From positions 372,001 to 436,000 of the forward strand of contig NZ_UTVH01000034.1 in the NCBI RefSeq assembly GCF_900585905.1: a stretch of 64,000 nucleotides of DNA, in the 5' to 3' direction. Of this stretch, positions 33,300 to 41,146 are shown one piece after another. The notes beneath the pieces are model-generated. The model had not been told where the DNA came from. It saw nothing but the letters and a program-made list of their open reading frames with translations, and searched no databases. This DNA comes from Pseudomonas viridiflava. GTDB lineage: Bacteria; Pseudomonadota; Gammaproteobacteria; Pseudomonadales; Pseudomonadaceae. How positions within the stretch are numbered: the first letter of the stretch is position 1; every line of letters begins with the position of its first letter. Both the position numbers and the translations under genes were made by a program.

Positions 33300-34436
33300 C
33301 TATTCTTTTGTTTTCCTCGATGCCCCCAACTCTAGCGCGCCAAAATCAATGATGCTTGGCTTAGTTAGGATTTCGGTTTCGTGAATGTCGAGATAGTTTA
33401 TGTCTCCATTCAGATCGCCGGAGATGGTTATAAGTACCTTGGATTCAAATTCTACTTCTACGCACTTGCTTATGCCTCCATGTGAGACGTAGTCGCCGTC
33501 GTAAGGATCTTCCCCAGACAGAGAAAACTCTCCGGTGACCTTAATGGAAATAATGGCATCCGCTTCAAGGACTACATACTCTGGCTTTCTAACAATTACA
33601 CGAAATTCATAGCTCTGGAACTCGAAGGATGAGAGTTTTGCGCTGCAACCATCTGCTTCCCAGTAATGAAAGGCATCAGCCTCTTGATAGGGTGTGTATT
33701 TTTCCAACTCAAACTCTAGGCTGCATTCTATTTTTTCAATAAATTCCGGAGCTTTATTGTCTATTAGTGTTTGGTTTAGATTTACTAATAAATCGAATAC
33801 CATTTTAGGGTCGGATCTGTTCAGTTGTGCTAACGCTGTGGCCAAATCTTTTTCATAAGTGAGAAACCTCGATGTATCACAAAAACTCTCCCAGTCTTTA
33901 TCATCAGCTACAGCCAAAACCTGATAGCCATTACTTAAGGCCCATCCCTCTACGGCGAATAAAGTAATTGCGTCGGGGAATTCATTTTTCTTTTTTCCTG
34001 TCTCAGCAAACGGAGGGCAATTTGAAAAATACTTCTCAAGTATTTTTGAAAGGCTAACGTGGTTTTCGGAGTGTATTACTAGTGCGCCAGTTTTTTCAAT
34101 AAAACTGTCAAGCCTTTTTGTCGCAAGTGATTCAATTATCTCGTCTGAGATTAATATTTCTTTTGCTTCAGTTAAAGCGCTACCATCGAAAAAAAGATGT
34201 TCTGATGCTTCCCGCAAGGATTTTTCTAATGATAAGCGTGCTGTTTTGATGTGACGCTCTAGGTGGCTACTGATCTCGCTTTTTATTACATCCGGAAGTA
34301 TGTATATATACTTGCTGTCTTTAAATTGAGTCAGACTTCCCAGCAAGCCTTGCTCTAAGCGCAGGCCCAGTCTTTCAAAAATTGATGTGTCAATTAATAG
34401 TGCGTCATACTTCGAGCTATCTTCGTCTGCGCTCAC
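33300..34436 (-). CDS. PIN-domain nuclease, prophage cargo
   Basis: A 378-residue protein. Residues 10-190 read as a PIN (DUF4935-like) domain: LLIDTSIF with Asp16, ILPDVIKSEI with Asp49/Glu54, EFPDAITLFAVEGWA with Asp155, and VLAVADDKDW with Asp178/179/181, the acidic cluster that holds metal for RNA cleavage. Residues 200-378 are beta-rich (VTGEFSLSG, VEFESKVLITISGDLNG) and may bind a partner. The start is GTG at 34436 with GGAG seven bases before it. It lies 35 bases downstream of the DUF2513 gene in the same direction and is AT-rich. PIN proteins act as toxins or abortive-infection RNases; which applies is not shown. Confidence 0.75.
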   Translation of the reverse strand: MSADEDSSKYDALLIDTSIFERLGLRLEQGLLGSLTQFKDSKYIYILPDVIKSEISSHLERHIKTARLSLEKSLREASEHLFFDGSALTEAKEILISDEIIESLATKRLDSFIEKTGALVIHSENHVSLSKILEKYFSNCPPFAETGKKKNEFPDAITLFAVEGWALSNGYQVLAVADDKDWESFCDTSRFLTYEKDLATALAQLNRSDPKMVFDLLVNLNQTLIDNKAPEFIEKIECSLEFELEKYTPYQEADAFHYWEADGCSAKLSSFEFQSYEFRVIVRKPEYVVLEADAIISIKVTGEFSLSGEDPYDGDYVSHGGISKCVEVEFESKVLITISGDLNGDINYLDIHETEILTKPSIIDFGALELGASRKTKE

Positions 34437-34471
34437 GTGGGCTCCATCAGGCTCATGGTTTGTTCTATTTT

Positions 34472-34858
34472 TTATAGCGAGACTCCCGTATGTTTTTCGA
34501 GTTTTTGTTTTATCAAACCTTTGGCCAGCTGAGCAAGTAAATCAAAAGTGAAGCCACTCGCTTTCAGGGCACCATCTTTTGTTAAACTCCAAATTTTTTC
34601 GTCTCTGACTGAGTCAGCAAAGTCGTGGCCGATAGGCGTGAGTCCCGAGAATATATACAAGCCGCCAGCATTTCTTGGTTGTTCAAAGAGACCACTACGG
34701 ATAGCGAGCTTGAGATGATACTCGACTTGATCTGGGGTATATCCGTCGATCACCATATCGGTTTCAAAATTTTCATAAGAAACTAAATCGTTCGGCCCTT
34801 GGTGGTCACTTTCTACTTCTAAAACAACTCGTCTCATGAGATCCATTTCTCTTTGCAT
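34472..34858 (-). CDS. DUF2513 protein, prophage cargo
   Basis: A 128-residue protein with the DUF2513 pattern: MQREMDLMRRVVLEVESD at the start, QVEYHLKLAIRSGLF in the centre, and LTPIGHDFADSVRDEKIWSLTKDGALKASGFTFDLLAQLAKGLIKQKL at the end. This layout resembles a winged helix plus a helical tail. ATG at 34858 follows a strong AGGAGG ribosome site, which excludes a longer frame upstream. DUF2513 proteins are common in prophages and their function is unknown. Pairing with the PIN gene suggests a regulator or antitoxin role (inference). Confidence 0.82.
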   Translation of the reverse strand: MQREMDLMRRVVLEVESDHQGPNDLVSYENFETDMVIDGYTPDQVEYHLKLAIRSGLFEQPRNAGGLYIFSGLTPIGHDFADSVRDEKIWSLTKDGALKASGFTFDLLAQLAKGLIKQKLEKHTGVSL

Positions 34859-35235
34859 CTGCCCCTCCTGACATTTCCTCTGGCTGCGCCCGATGCGAGC
34901 CCAAATTTTGATACTACAGTGCAAATTGTCTCTCTGCATGGCGCTCTAGGACTTTTTACTCCGGCAATACGAATTGCGCTAGCACCTAATAATGATTGTT
35001 TCTTGAAACCTGCGCGTCTTAGCTCGGCGCGCGCCGTCGTCCCCCCACCTCGCCTGCGGGCTAAATGGGTCCTTTTTTCTGCGCCCCTGCATCTGGCCCA
35101 GACCAAGGCTGATCGGTGGTTTGCTTAGGTATTGCCCTGGGGCGATTCCCTGCAGATCCCTGCGCCTCAGCGTTAAACCATCCATAGGCGCAGCAGCCCG
35201 GTGGCGACCATTTTCAGGAACGCCATCGGAAAAAA

Positions 35236-35511
35236 GTAATTTAGGTATTTCGTCATCCAAACCGGGCTGCAGGCCATGGAATGTAAGGGTTTCAGGGATT
35301 ACTCAAGAAAGTAATTTAAAGTAATTTTTTAGGTAATATTCATGCAACTTATTGATTTTATTGAGAATGCTCTTTTCTCAAAATTACCCTATTGAGGAGT
35401 AATTCAATTACCTAAAAATTACTTGAAAATTACCTTTCCGTTTTTAGCTGAAAGCCTTGTGATCAAAGGGCTGTAGACACATTCACTGCCTTGGCTTACT
35501 AAAATTACTCC
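35236..35511. repeat. Inverted array of A(A/G)GTAATTTT repeats
   Basis: Copies in one orientation (GTAATTT-type) at 35236, 35311, 35321 and 35333 are followed by copies in the opposite orientation (AATTAC-type) near 35383, 35407, 35418, 35429 and 35504. One further forward copy lies at 35399. The two halves face each other across an AT-rich centre (about 35335-35380). A short CCTTTCCG follows two of the right-hand copies. Such iteron-like arrays occur at replication origins, partition sites and arm-type sites. The ligand is unknown. Confidence 0.65.
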
Positions 35512-35731
35512 TTTCCGACGCCTTCCTGAAAAAAGGCATTTTCCCTTGGCGTTGGCTGTCTACGGCTGCTCACTCACCTGAAAATACGACCAAAGGAACA
35601 CTCATACGCAGGCGGTCGCTGCCACTTGGGACGGTTGTTGGTGCAGTTCGGGATTGGAGCGACATGACAAGGTGCGACGGGAAGGGCGAGGTGTGTTGTA
35701 TGACCCGGCGGAGATGCTTCTGGGGAAGGGT

Positions 35732-35983
35732 GGTACAAAAATGGTACGGGCTTTGGAGATCGACGCTGAGAGGCGCGTATTACATGGCCTGCAGGATTAG
35801 CAATTCCAATCCATCATGGGGGCTACGCTGAAGCGCCTAGAGGGCTCAGGCCGCGTATTCTGTGGCTTTGAAGCTGTTTTAACGGTGTTCATAGTCAACG
35901 TGTTTTGTACCGATTTTCGGGGGTTTTGGGGCATTTTTACCAAGCGGTTGGTACAATGTACCAACCGAAACAGAGCTTGTACC
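35732..35983. repeat. Cluster of TTGGTACAA-like motifs before the integrase fragment
   Basis: Six GGTAC/GTACC cores lie at 35732, 35743, 35907, 35950, 35958 and 35979. The two at 35950 and 35958 form an inverted repeat with 10-base arms (35945-35954 and 35958-35967) around AAT, 24 bases before the integrase ATG. They could be recombinase arm sites or an operator for the integrase gene. Confidence 0.5.
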
Positions 35984-35990
35984 AATTCTC

Positions 35991-36462
35991 ATGGCAACGA
36001 TCAGATCACGCAAAAAGGCCGACGGCACAGTCAGCTACACCGCTCAGATCCGCATCAACCGTGACAAGGTTACAGTCTATCAAGAGACCCAGACTTTCGC
36101 GCGGAAACAGGCTGCACAGGCGTGGGTGCGCAAGCGTGAATCAGAACTGGACGAACCAGGCGCCATCGAACGCGCCAGTCGCAAGGGCGCCACATTCAAA
36201 GAGATGGCCGACCGTTATCTGGTCGAAGTCGAGAAAGCCCGACCCCTGGGCAAAACCAAGAAAGCCACGCTCACGGCCATCGGTGCCAGCTACTTCGGCA
36301 AGCTCAATGACACCGACATCAACACCCAATGCCTGGTCGACTTCGCCCTCTGGCGCATGAGCAAAGAAGGCGGTGGGGTTCAGCCACAGACCGCCGGTAA
36401 TGACTTGGCGCACCTTGGCGCTGTTCTGGCGATTGCCAAGGCAAAAGAGGCTTCTACCGGAG
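35991..36462 (+). pseudogene. Truncated integrase (N-terminal and part of core-binding domain)
   Basis: The frame begins MATIRSRKKADGTVSYTAQIRINRDKVTVYQETQTF, an arm-binding domain, followed by the SAM-like core-binding domain up to NDLAHLGAVLAIAKA (about residue 150). There the frame runs out of integrase into parD-derived sequence (from about 36460) and stops at 36563. The catalytic domain is missing, so it cannot recombine DNA. The catalytic half at the left edge of the window is of the same general type, which suggests related or split copies. Confidence 0.85.
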
Positions 36463-36642
36463 GTGCAACAAATGACGAATTAATTCGTGAGGGTGCACGT
36501 GCACTGCTGGCCCGTGATCGTGCCTTGGAAAACTGGCCCAGCTTACGATGCTTGGGAAGCTGACGCCTCGCGTGCGCTGAGCGCCGATCAGGTGCGTGCC
36601 CGGTTGGCCGTTGAGCATCGGAATGCGACTGAAAGATCGTAA
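36463..36642 (+). pseudogene. Decayed parD antitoxin remnant
   Basis: The GGAGGTGC ribosome site and ATG of parD are kept, then the sequence jumps to LIREGARALLARDRALENW, which matches the intact ParD at 23338 (VIRDGLRALLARDRALESW). A further small deletion after GAAAACTGG shifts the frame. The remainder, read in another frame, continues the match (AYDAWEADASRALSADQVRARLAVEHRNATERS, TAA at 36640). The following ATGGGTATG resembles the parE start, but the toxin gene is gone. Confidence 0.85.
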
Positions 36643-36726
36643 TGGGTATGCCGCTGCTCGGTGTTCCTGATGGCGCACATCGCCCAGCCAAAAAAAGCAT
36701 TGACCCGCAGCTGTCAGGACGGTTAA

Positions 36727-36742
36727 CTGTATATCCATACAG
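36727..36742 (+). promoter_or_regulatory. LexA (SOS) box
   Basis: CTGTATATCCATACAG fits the CTGT-N8-ACAG LexA consensus with the favoured AT-rich centre. It lies 24 bases before the ATG of the UmuD-like gene, so that gene should be induced by DNA damage. Confidence 0.88.
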
Positions 36743-36765
36743 CTAGCACATTCAAAGGTTGCATC

Positions 36766-37191
36766 ATGAACGTTACCATTCTGGGTCCCTTGTCGGCCGG
36801 GGGCATCAGGCTCCCGATTTATTCGCTGCAGGAGCTTGCCGGTTTGCCTTCACCGGCAGCGAGCCGCCCTGAGACGCAGGCGTCGTTGGCGGAGCTGTGT
36901 AACGTTCATGAGCCTCATGTCTATCTGTCGAGAATCCAGGATGACAGCATGCAGGACGCGGGCATATTCAGTGGTGATCTGGTGGTGGTTGATCGCAGTC
37001 TGTATGCCGAGCATGGCGACATCGTGGTGGCTGCGCTCAATTCCGAGCCGGTGTGCAGGCGCCTGCACATGCTTGACAACGTCTTCAGCCTGCATTCTGA
37101 CAACCCGAAGTACCCGCCGCGTCAGGTGACAGAAGACGACGATCTGGTCATCTGGGGCGTGGTCAAGCACAGCATTCACAGCTTCGTATAG
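36766..37191 (+). CDS. umuD: UmuD/RulA-like S24 protein lacking the catalytic lysine
   Basis: A 141-residue UmuD-like protein. The self-cleavage site is present as Ala25-Gly26 (QELAGLPSPAA), and the nucleophile is Ser61 in DDSMQDAG. The position of the general base (Lys97 of E. coli UmuD, VKKL) is Arg98 here (VCRRL); the codon is AGG, one base from AAG. The protein would probably not cut itself to the active form, or only poorly. The partner polymerase gene umuC/rulB, normally directly downstream, is absent; the amidase gene converges 25 bases later. The LexA box upstream is intact. Right next to the prophage scar, it may be the remains of a rulAB operon or a cargo gene. Confidence 0.88.
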   Translation: MNVTILGPLSAGGIRLPIYSLQELAGLPSPAASRPETQASLAELCNVHEPHVYLSRIQDDSMQDAGIFSGDLVVVDRSLYAEHGDIVVAALNSEPVCRRLHMLDNVFSLHSDNPKYPPRQVTEDDDLVIWGVVKHSIHSFV

Positions 37192-37216
37192 CCAGCCTTG
37201 GCGCGCTTCATCAGCA

Positions 37217-38968
37217 TCAGCGTCTGATCGACAAAGGTGGCGTGCGGGGAGGGATGACCCGTTTTGATTCTATGGACTCGAAGGCACAGGCCAGGCTCAG
37301 CAGTTGCGAATCGTCATAAGCCCGGCCTGCGAACGTGAGACCCACTGGCACGCCGATATCGGCCATCAAGCCCATGGGTACGGTGACAGTCGGTACGCCC
37401 AGGTGGCGAATGGCGAGGTTGCCATTGGCGACCCACACGCCGTTGCTCCAGGCGATATCCGCCGAGCGCTCGTTAACGTCAGCGTCTGCCGGGCCGACGT
37501 CGGCCACTGTGGGGAAGAGCACGGCGTCGAGGCTCAGGCCGTCCATCCATTGGTCCAGGTCGATGTGACGCGTCTGCTCAAGGCCGCGCAGGCCGTCTGC
37601 CAAAGTGGGGATCTCGTTCCACGGAGTAATGCCGCGCTCGGCCATCCGCACGTATTCGTCCATGCCTGCGGCGAGGTCGTCTTCACGGTTGGGCAGGGTG
37701 CCCGGGTCGTGAGGGAAGATCTTTGTACCGTCGACATCCACCAGACGATTCAACTGCGGGTCATTGTTCGCCCTTAGAAAGTCATCGAACGCCCAGGCCG
37801 ACAGGTCCCACAGTTCATGGTGCAGAAATTCTTTTGAGACCAGCCCCCGGGTGAACACCGTGGGTGCGCCGGGGCGATCGCCTTCGCAGTTCGACACCAG
37901 CGGGAAATCCACTTCGATCACCTGCGCACCCGCTGCCTCCAGCGCCTTTCGCGCCTGTTGCCATAGCTCGATGACGGAAGCGCGGGTGAAGATGCGCTGT
38001 CCTGTGGGGCCGCCGATGCCGGGTTTTTCTGCGCTGCCTGCTTCTGCGTCGGCGTTGATGTACATGCGCGGGACGCCAAATCGCTTGCCTGCCAGGGCCT
38101 TTGCGTCGACTGCGAGGTCGTGATAGGCTGTTGGACGGACCGAGTCGACCCTGGGCATTGGCACCCAGGGTTGCATGCGCCACAAATCGCCGCGAGTGTC
38201 GGCGTCTTCGGCAACGATCACGTCGAGCACTTCCAGCAGATCGGCCATGGTACGGGCGTAGGGCACCACCACATCCATGGTCGGCGTCAGCGGCCAGTTG
38301 CCGCGCACCGATATCACCCCGCGTGACGGTGTGTAGGCGCACAAGCCGTTGTTGGAAGCCGGGCCACGGCCGCTGGACCAGGTTTCTTCGGCCATGCCAA
38401 AGGCGGCGAAGCTGGCGGCTGTCGCGGTTCCGGCACCGTTGGATGAGCCGGAGGCAAAAGGCGCGGTCAGGTACTTGGGGTTGTAGGGGCTTTCAGCACG
38501 CCCATACACGCCGCGCTGCATGCCACCGTTGGCCATGGGCGGCATGTTGGTCTTGCCCAGGCAAATAGCCCCGGCAGCGCGAAGCCGGCCAATGGTGAAG
38601 GCATCGCGCTGGGCTACGAGGTGGGCGAATGCCGGGCTGCCAGAAGCGGCGGTCAGCCCTTTGACCAGATAACTGTCCTTGGCGGTGTAGGGGATGCCAT
38701 CGAGGGGACCCAGCAGCGTGTCAGCGGCGCGGCGAGCGTCAGAGGCCTGAGCTTCCTGCAGCGCGTTTTCATTGCGCACCACCACGGCGTTGAGCGCCGT
38801 TGCAGAGTGCGGCGGGTCGTACGCATCAATCCGGGCCAGATATGCCTGTACCAGTTGCACTGCAGTCGTCTCGCCCGCTTCAAGCGCCGCCCGCAACTGA
38901 GCGATGGAGACCTCGGTGACTTCGATCATTGGCTCACTGGCCGGATTTTGTTCGATGGGGGTGTTCAT
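37217..38968 (-). CDS. Amidase signature family enzyme
   Basis: A 583-residue amidase. The Ser-Ser-Lys triad region is recognisable: Lys in GIPYTAKDSYLVKG (near residue 97), the SGSSNGAGTATAAS serine-glycine block (near 175) and the following serine in SSGRGPASNNGLCAYTPSRGVIS (near 200). It hydrolyses an amide; the substrate cannot be told. The length suits the longer members of the family. No secretion signal. It converges with the UmuD-like gene. Confidence 0.88.
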   Translation of the reverse strand: MNTPIEQNPASEPMIEVTEVSIAQLRAALEAGETTAVQLVQAYLARIDAYDPPHSATALNAVVVRNENALQEAQASDARRAADTLLGPLDGIPYTAKDSYLVKGLTAASGSPAFAHLVAQRDAFTIGRLRAAGAICLGKTNMPPMANGGMQRGVYGRAESPYNPKYLTAPFASGSSNGAGTATAASFAAFGMAEETWSSGRGPASNNGLCAYTPSRGVISVRGNWPLTPTMDVVVPYARTMADLLEVLDVIVAEDADTRGDLWRMQPWVPMPRVDSVRPTAYHDLAVDAKALAGKRFGVPRMYINADAEAGSAEKPGIGGPTGQRIFTRASVIELWQQARKALEAAGAQVIEVDFPLVSNCEGDRPGAPTVFTRGLVSKEFLHHELWDLSAWAFDDFLRANNDPQLNRLVDVDGTKIFPHDPGTLPNREDDLAAGMDEYVRMAERGITPWNEIPTLADGLRGLEQTRHIDLDQWMDGLSLDAVLFPTVADVGPADADVNERSADIAWSNGVWVANGNLAIRHLGVPTVTVPMGLMADIGVPVGLTFAGRAYDDSQLLSLACAFESIESKRVIPPRTPPLSIRR

Positions 38969-39120
38969 GCCGGGTTGTCATCCACTGCGTCGGGCTGAAG
39001 TAAGGGCACAAGTTTATGGACAGCGCCTGCTCGCCGCCAGCCCGTTGCGCGATACAAGGCAAGTTAATAAAGGCCGTTGCTTTCAGTCAGTAGAAAGCGG
39101 ATCCAGCTCACAGGGGTTGA

Positions 39121-39771
39121 TCAGTGCAGCGCGCCAGCACCCACAGCAATGTCGTGGTCAACACGCAACGCGGTGCTGGCCATGATGCGCAGGGCCGCAG
39201 TGACCTGCTCGGCGCTCATGCTCGCGGCGCCGGGGAAGCGCGCGGCCTGTTCGGGCAGATAAGGAATATGGACGAAACCGGCGCGGGCCTGGCTGGAATC
39301 ACGCAAGGCGTGCATCAGGCCGTAAAACAGGTGATTGCAGACAAAGGTCCCGGCGGTTTGCGAAACACTGGCGGGTATGCCGCCTTCGCGTAGGGCCAGC
39401 AGCATCGCCTTGATGGGCAGCGTGGAAAAATAGGCGGCAGGTGCACCCTCGACCACCGGCTTATCCACCGGCTGCTGCGCCGCATTGTCCGGTATGCGCG
39501 CGTCATCGAGGTTGATGGCAACGCGTTCCAGCGCAATATCCACCCGTCCGCCAGCCTGGCCCACGGCGATGACCAACACGGGCTGCAGGTCGTCGAGAAT
39601 GGCGTCCAGCGCTGCGAGTGATTGATGGAACACACAGGGCAGCTGCCGGCTGACCAAGCGAAACCCTGGCGCGATATCGCAGCCGTCCAGGGCCTTGACC
39701 GCTTCCCACGCCGGGTTGATGGTTTCGCCATCGAAGGGCTCGAAGCCGGTCAGCAGAATCGTCTTGCTCAT
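39121..39771 (-). CDS. pcp: Pyrrolidone-carboxylate peptidase
   Basis: A 216-residue cysteine peptidase of family C15 that removes N-terminal pyroglutamate. It shows [24 protein letters not shown] at the start, the catalytic Cys in [16 protein letters not shown] and the catalytic His in [13 protein letters not shown]. The ATG at 39771 follows GGAGCGC. It lies 65 bases upstream of the SotB-like gene's stop and runs in the same direction, so it may be the second gene after the transporter. Confidence 0.94.
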   Translation of the reverse strand: MSKTILLTGFEPFDGETINPAWEAVKALDGCDIAPGFRLVSRQLPCVFHQSLAALDAILDDLQPVLVIAVGQAGGRVDIALERVAINLDDARIPDNAAQQPVDKPVVEGAPAAYFSTLPIKAMLLALREGGIPASVSQTAGTFVCNHLFYGLMHALRDSSQARAGFVHIPYLPEQAARFPGAASMSAEQVTAALRIMASTALRVDHDIAVGAGALH

Positions 39772-39836
39772 GTGCGCTCCATGTCTGTTCAAAAGGATCA
39801 GGGTCAGGGCCTGCAGGCCCTTCAGAACAACGCCTG

Positions 39837-41021
39837 TCAGATCAACGTCGGCGGCTCGGTGCCATAGCGACGGCTGGTGACGTGGTTCAGGCCAAGGGCG
39901 AGCAGGGCGAGGACCCCACCGACAAACCCGATCCAGGCGGCCCCCAGATAATGCACCACCACGCTGCCCAGCAAAGCACCGGCACCAATGCCGACGTTGT
40001 AGATCGCCGAGTGCATGGCCGAGGCGACGTCAGTGGCATCGGGCGCCAGGAGGATGACCTGGGATTGCATCTGAATGCCGAAGCACAGCATGGCCAGCCC
40101 CCACAGGGCGAAAATCGCCACCAGGGTATACAGGTTCCACGATCCCCAGAGCATCAGGGTCAGACAGATACACAGCGAACCGATGGCCATGGCGGTCAAA
40201 TGCTTGAAGCGGGCATGCAGTGCACTGAAGAAAAACGAGCCGAGCAGGCCGGCCAGGCCGAACAGCAGGAGCAGCCAGGTGGTGGTGGATTCACTGAAGC
40301 CTGCCACGGTCTGCACAAAGGGTTCGATGTAGGTATAGGCCGTGAAGTTGGCGGTCACCACCAGCGCGGTGATGGCAAACAGCGACACCAGCGCCGGACG
40401 CTTGAACAGCACCGGCAGGCTCTTCAGGCTGCCACTGTTCTGGCTTGGCAGCAGTGGTAGCTTCTTATGCAGCAGTAGCCAGATAAGCGCCGCCACCAGG
40501 CCAATGGCCGCAAACGTCGCTCGCCAGCCAAGGCCTTCACCCAGCACGCGACCAATCGGGATCCCCAGCACCATGGCCAGTGAGGCGCCCATGGACAACA
40601 GGCTTAGTGCTCGGGCGCGATTGCCCTCGGGTGCCAGCCGGACCGCCAGTGAGGCCGTGACCGACCAGAACACCGCATGCGCCAGGGCAATGCCCAGGCG
40701 ACTGAGCATCAGTACAGTGAAGTTGGGCGCCAGGGCAAGCACCGCGTGGCTGATCACCAGGGTGCCAATCGCCACCTTGAGCAGCAGGCGTCTTTCAACG
40801 TTGCGGGTCAGCAGCATCATCGGCAGCGACATCAGCGACACCGTCCACGCATAAACGGTCAGCATCGGCCCGACCTGGGCGGCGGTCATGTCAAAACTGC
40901 CGCCAATGGCGCTGAGCAGGCCAACCGGTGCAAATTCAGTGGTAACGAAGATGAAAGCCGCAACCGCCAGTGCACCTACACTGATCCAGCTGCCTTGTTG
41001 GGTGTCGGCAGGGGTACTCAT
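39837..41021 (-). CDS. SotB-like MFS sugar efflux transporter
   Basis: A 394-residue transporter with 12 predicted helices. [33 protein letters not shown] at the start and [34 protein letters not shown] in the middle fit the DHA1/SotB family, which exports sugars and inducers such as IPTG. ATG at 41021 is preceded by GAGGA. Its direction and closeness suggest a transcript with pcp. The substrate is inferred from family only. Confidence 0.85.
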   Translation of the reverse strand: MSTPADTQQGSWISVGALAVAAFIFVTTEFAPVGLLSAIGGSFDMTAAQVGPMLTVYAWTVSLMSLPMMLLTRNVERRLLLKVAIGTLVISHAVLALAPNFTVLMLSRLGIALAHAVFWSVTASLAVRLAPEGNRARALSLLSMGASLAMVLGIPIGRVLGEGLGWRATFAAIGLVAALIWLLLHKKLPLLPSQNSGSLKSLPVLFKRPALVSLFAITALVVTANFTAYTYIEPFVQTVAGFSESTTTWLLLLFGLAGLLGSFFFSALHARFKHLTAMAIGSLCICLTLMLWGSWNLYTLVAIFALWGLAMLCFGIQMQSQVILLAPDATDVASAMHSAIYNVGIGAGALLGSVVVHYLGAAWIGFVGGVLALLALGLNHVTSRRYGTEPPTLI

Positions 41022-41146
41022 GAGTCCTCGCAATAGCTTGTCAGGCAAGTGCGAGGTCATCGCACCTGCCGGGTGTCTGTCGGCATGCGCCGGCAATGTG
41101 GTCCGGTCGGGCCGCTGTCGCGATTAGAGCAGTCAGCCCGCCGCCG

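Larger units (their letters stand above)
34859..35990. other. 1.1 kb gene-free region at the right end of the prophage
   Basis: No open frame here looks coding on either strand. The left part (34859-35200) should hold the promoter of the DUF2513-PIN pair. The middle carries the GTAATT repeat array (35236-35511), and the right part carries TTGGTACAA-like motifs (35732-35983). It could contain an attachment or replication site. No tRNA found. Confidence 0.5.
1..36642. mobile_element. P2-like prophage with three cargo slots; left end outside the window
   Basis: A near complete set of P2-type late genes lies between 10.5 and 33.2 kb in P2 order (D U T E' E FII FI, fibre assembly, H I J W V, then S R, lysis genes, X L M N O, and divergent P Q). 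It is preceded by an integrase, an early operon and a repressor. Cargo sits between D and the repressor (7.3-10.4 kb), between V and S (21.7-23.9 kb) and after Q (33.3-34.9 kb). The left attachment site is not in the window. The right limit is placed at the decayed integrase/parD junction near 36.6 kb; no att repeat could be matched, so this edge is approximate. Confidence 0.9.

Noticed and set aside
34853..35128. Plus-strand open frame in the right-end gene-free region
   Set aside because: Low-complexity Pro/Ala/Leu composition, no ribosome site, and overlap with the DUF2513 leader.
35797..35985. Short minus-strand frame before the integrase fragment
   Set aside because: It spans the GGTAC motif cluster, has no ribosome site and no recognisable sequence.
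34859..36000. tRNA or CRISPR array at the prophage end
   Set aside because: No cloverleaf or CCA end could be drawn, and the repeats are short, irregularly spaced and inverted, unlike CRISPR repeats.
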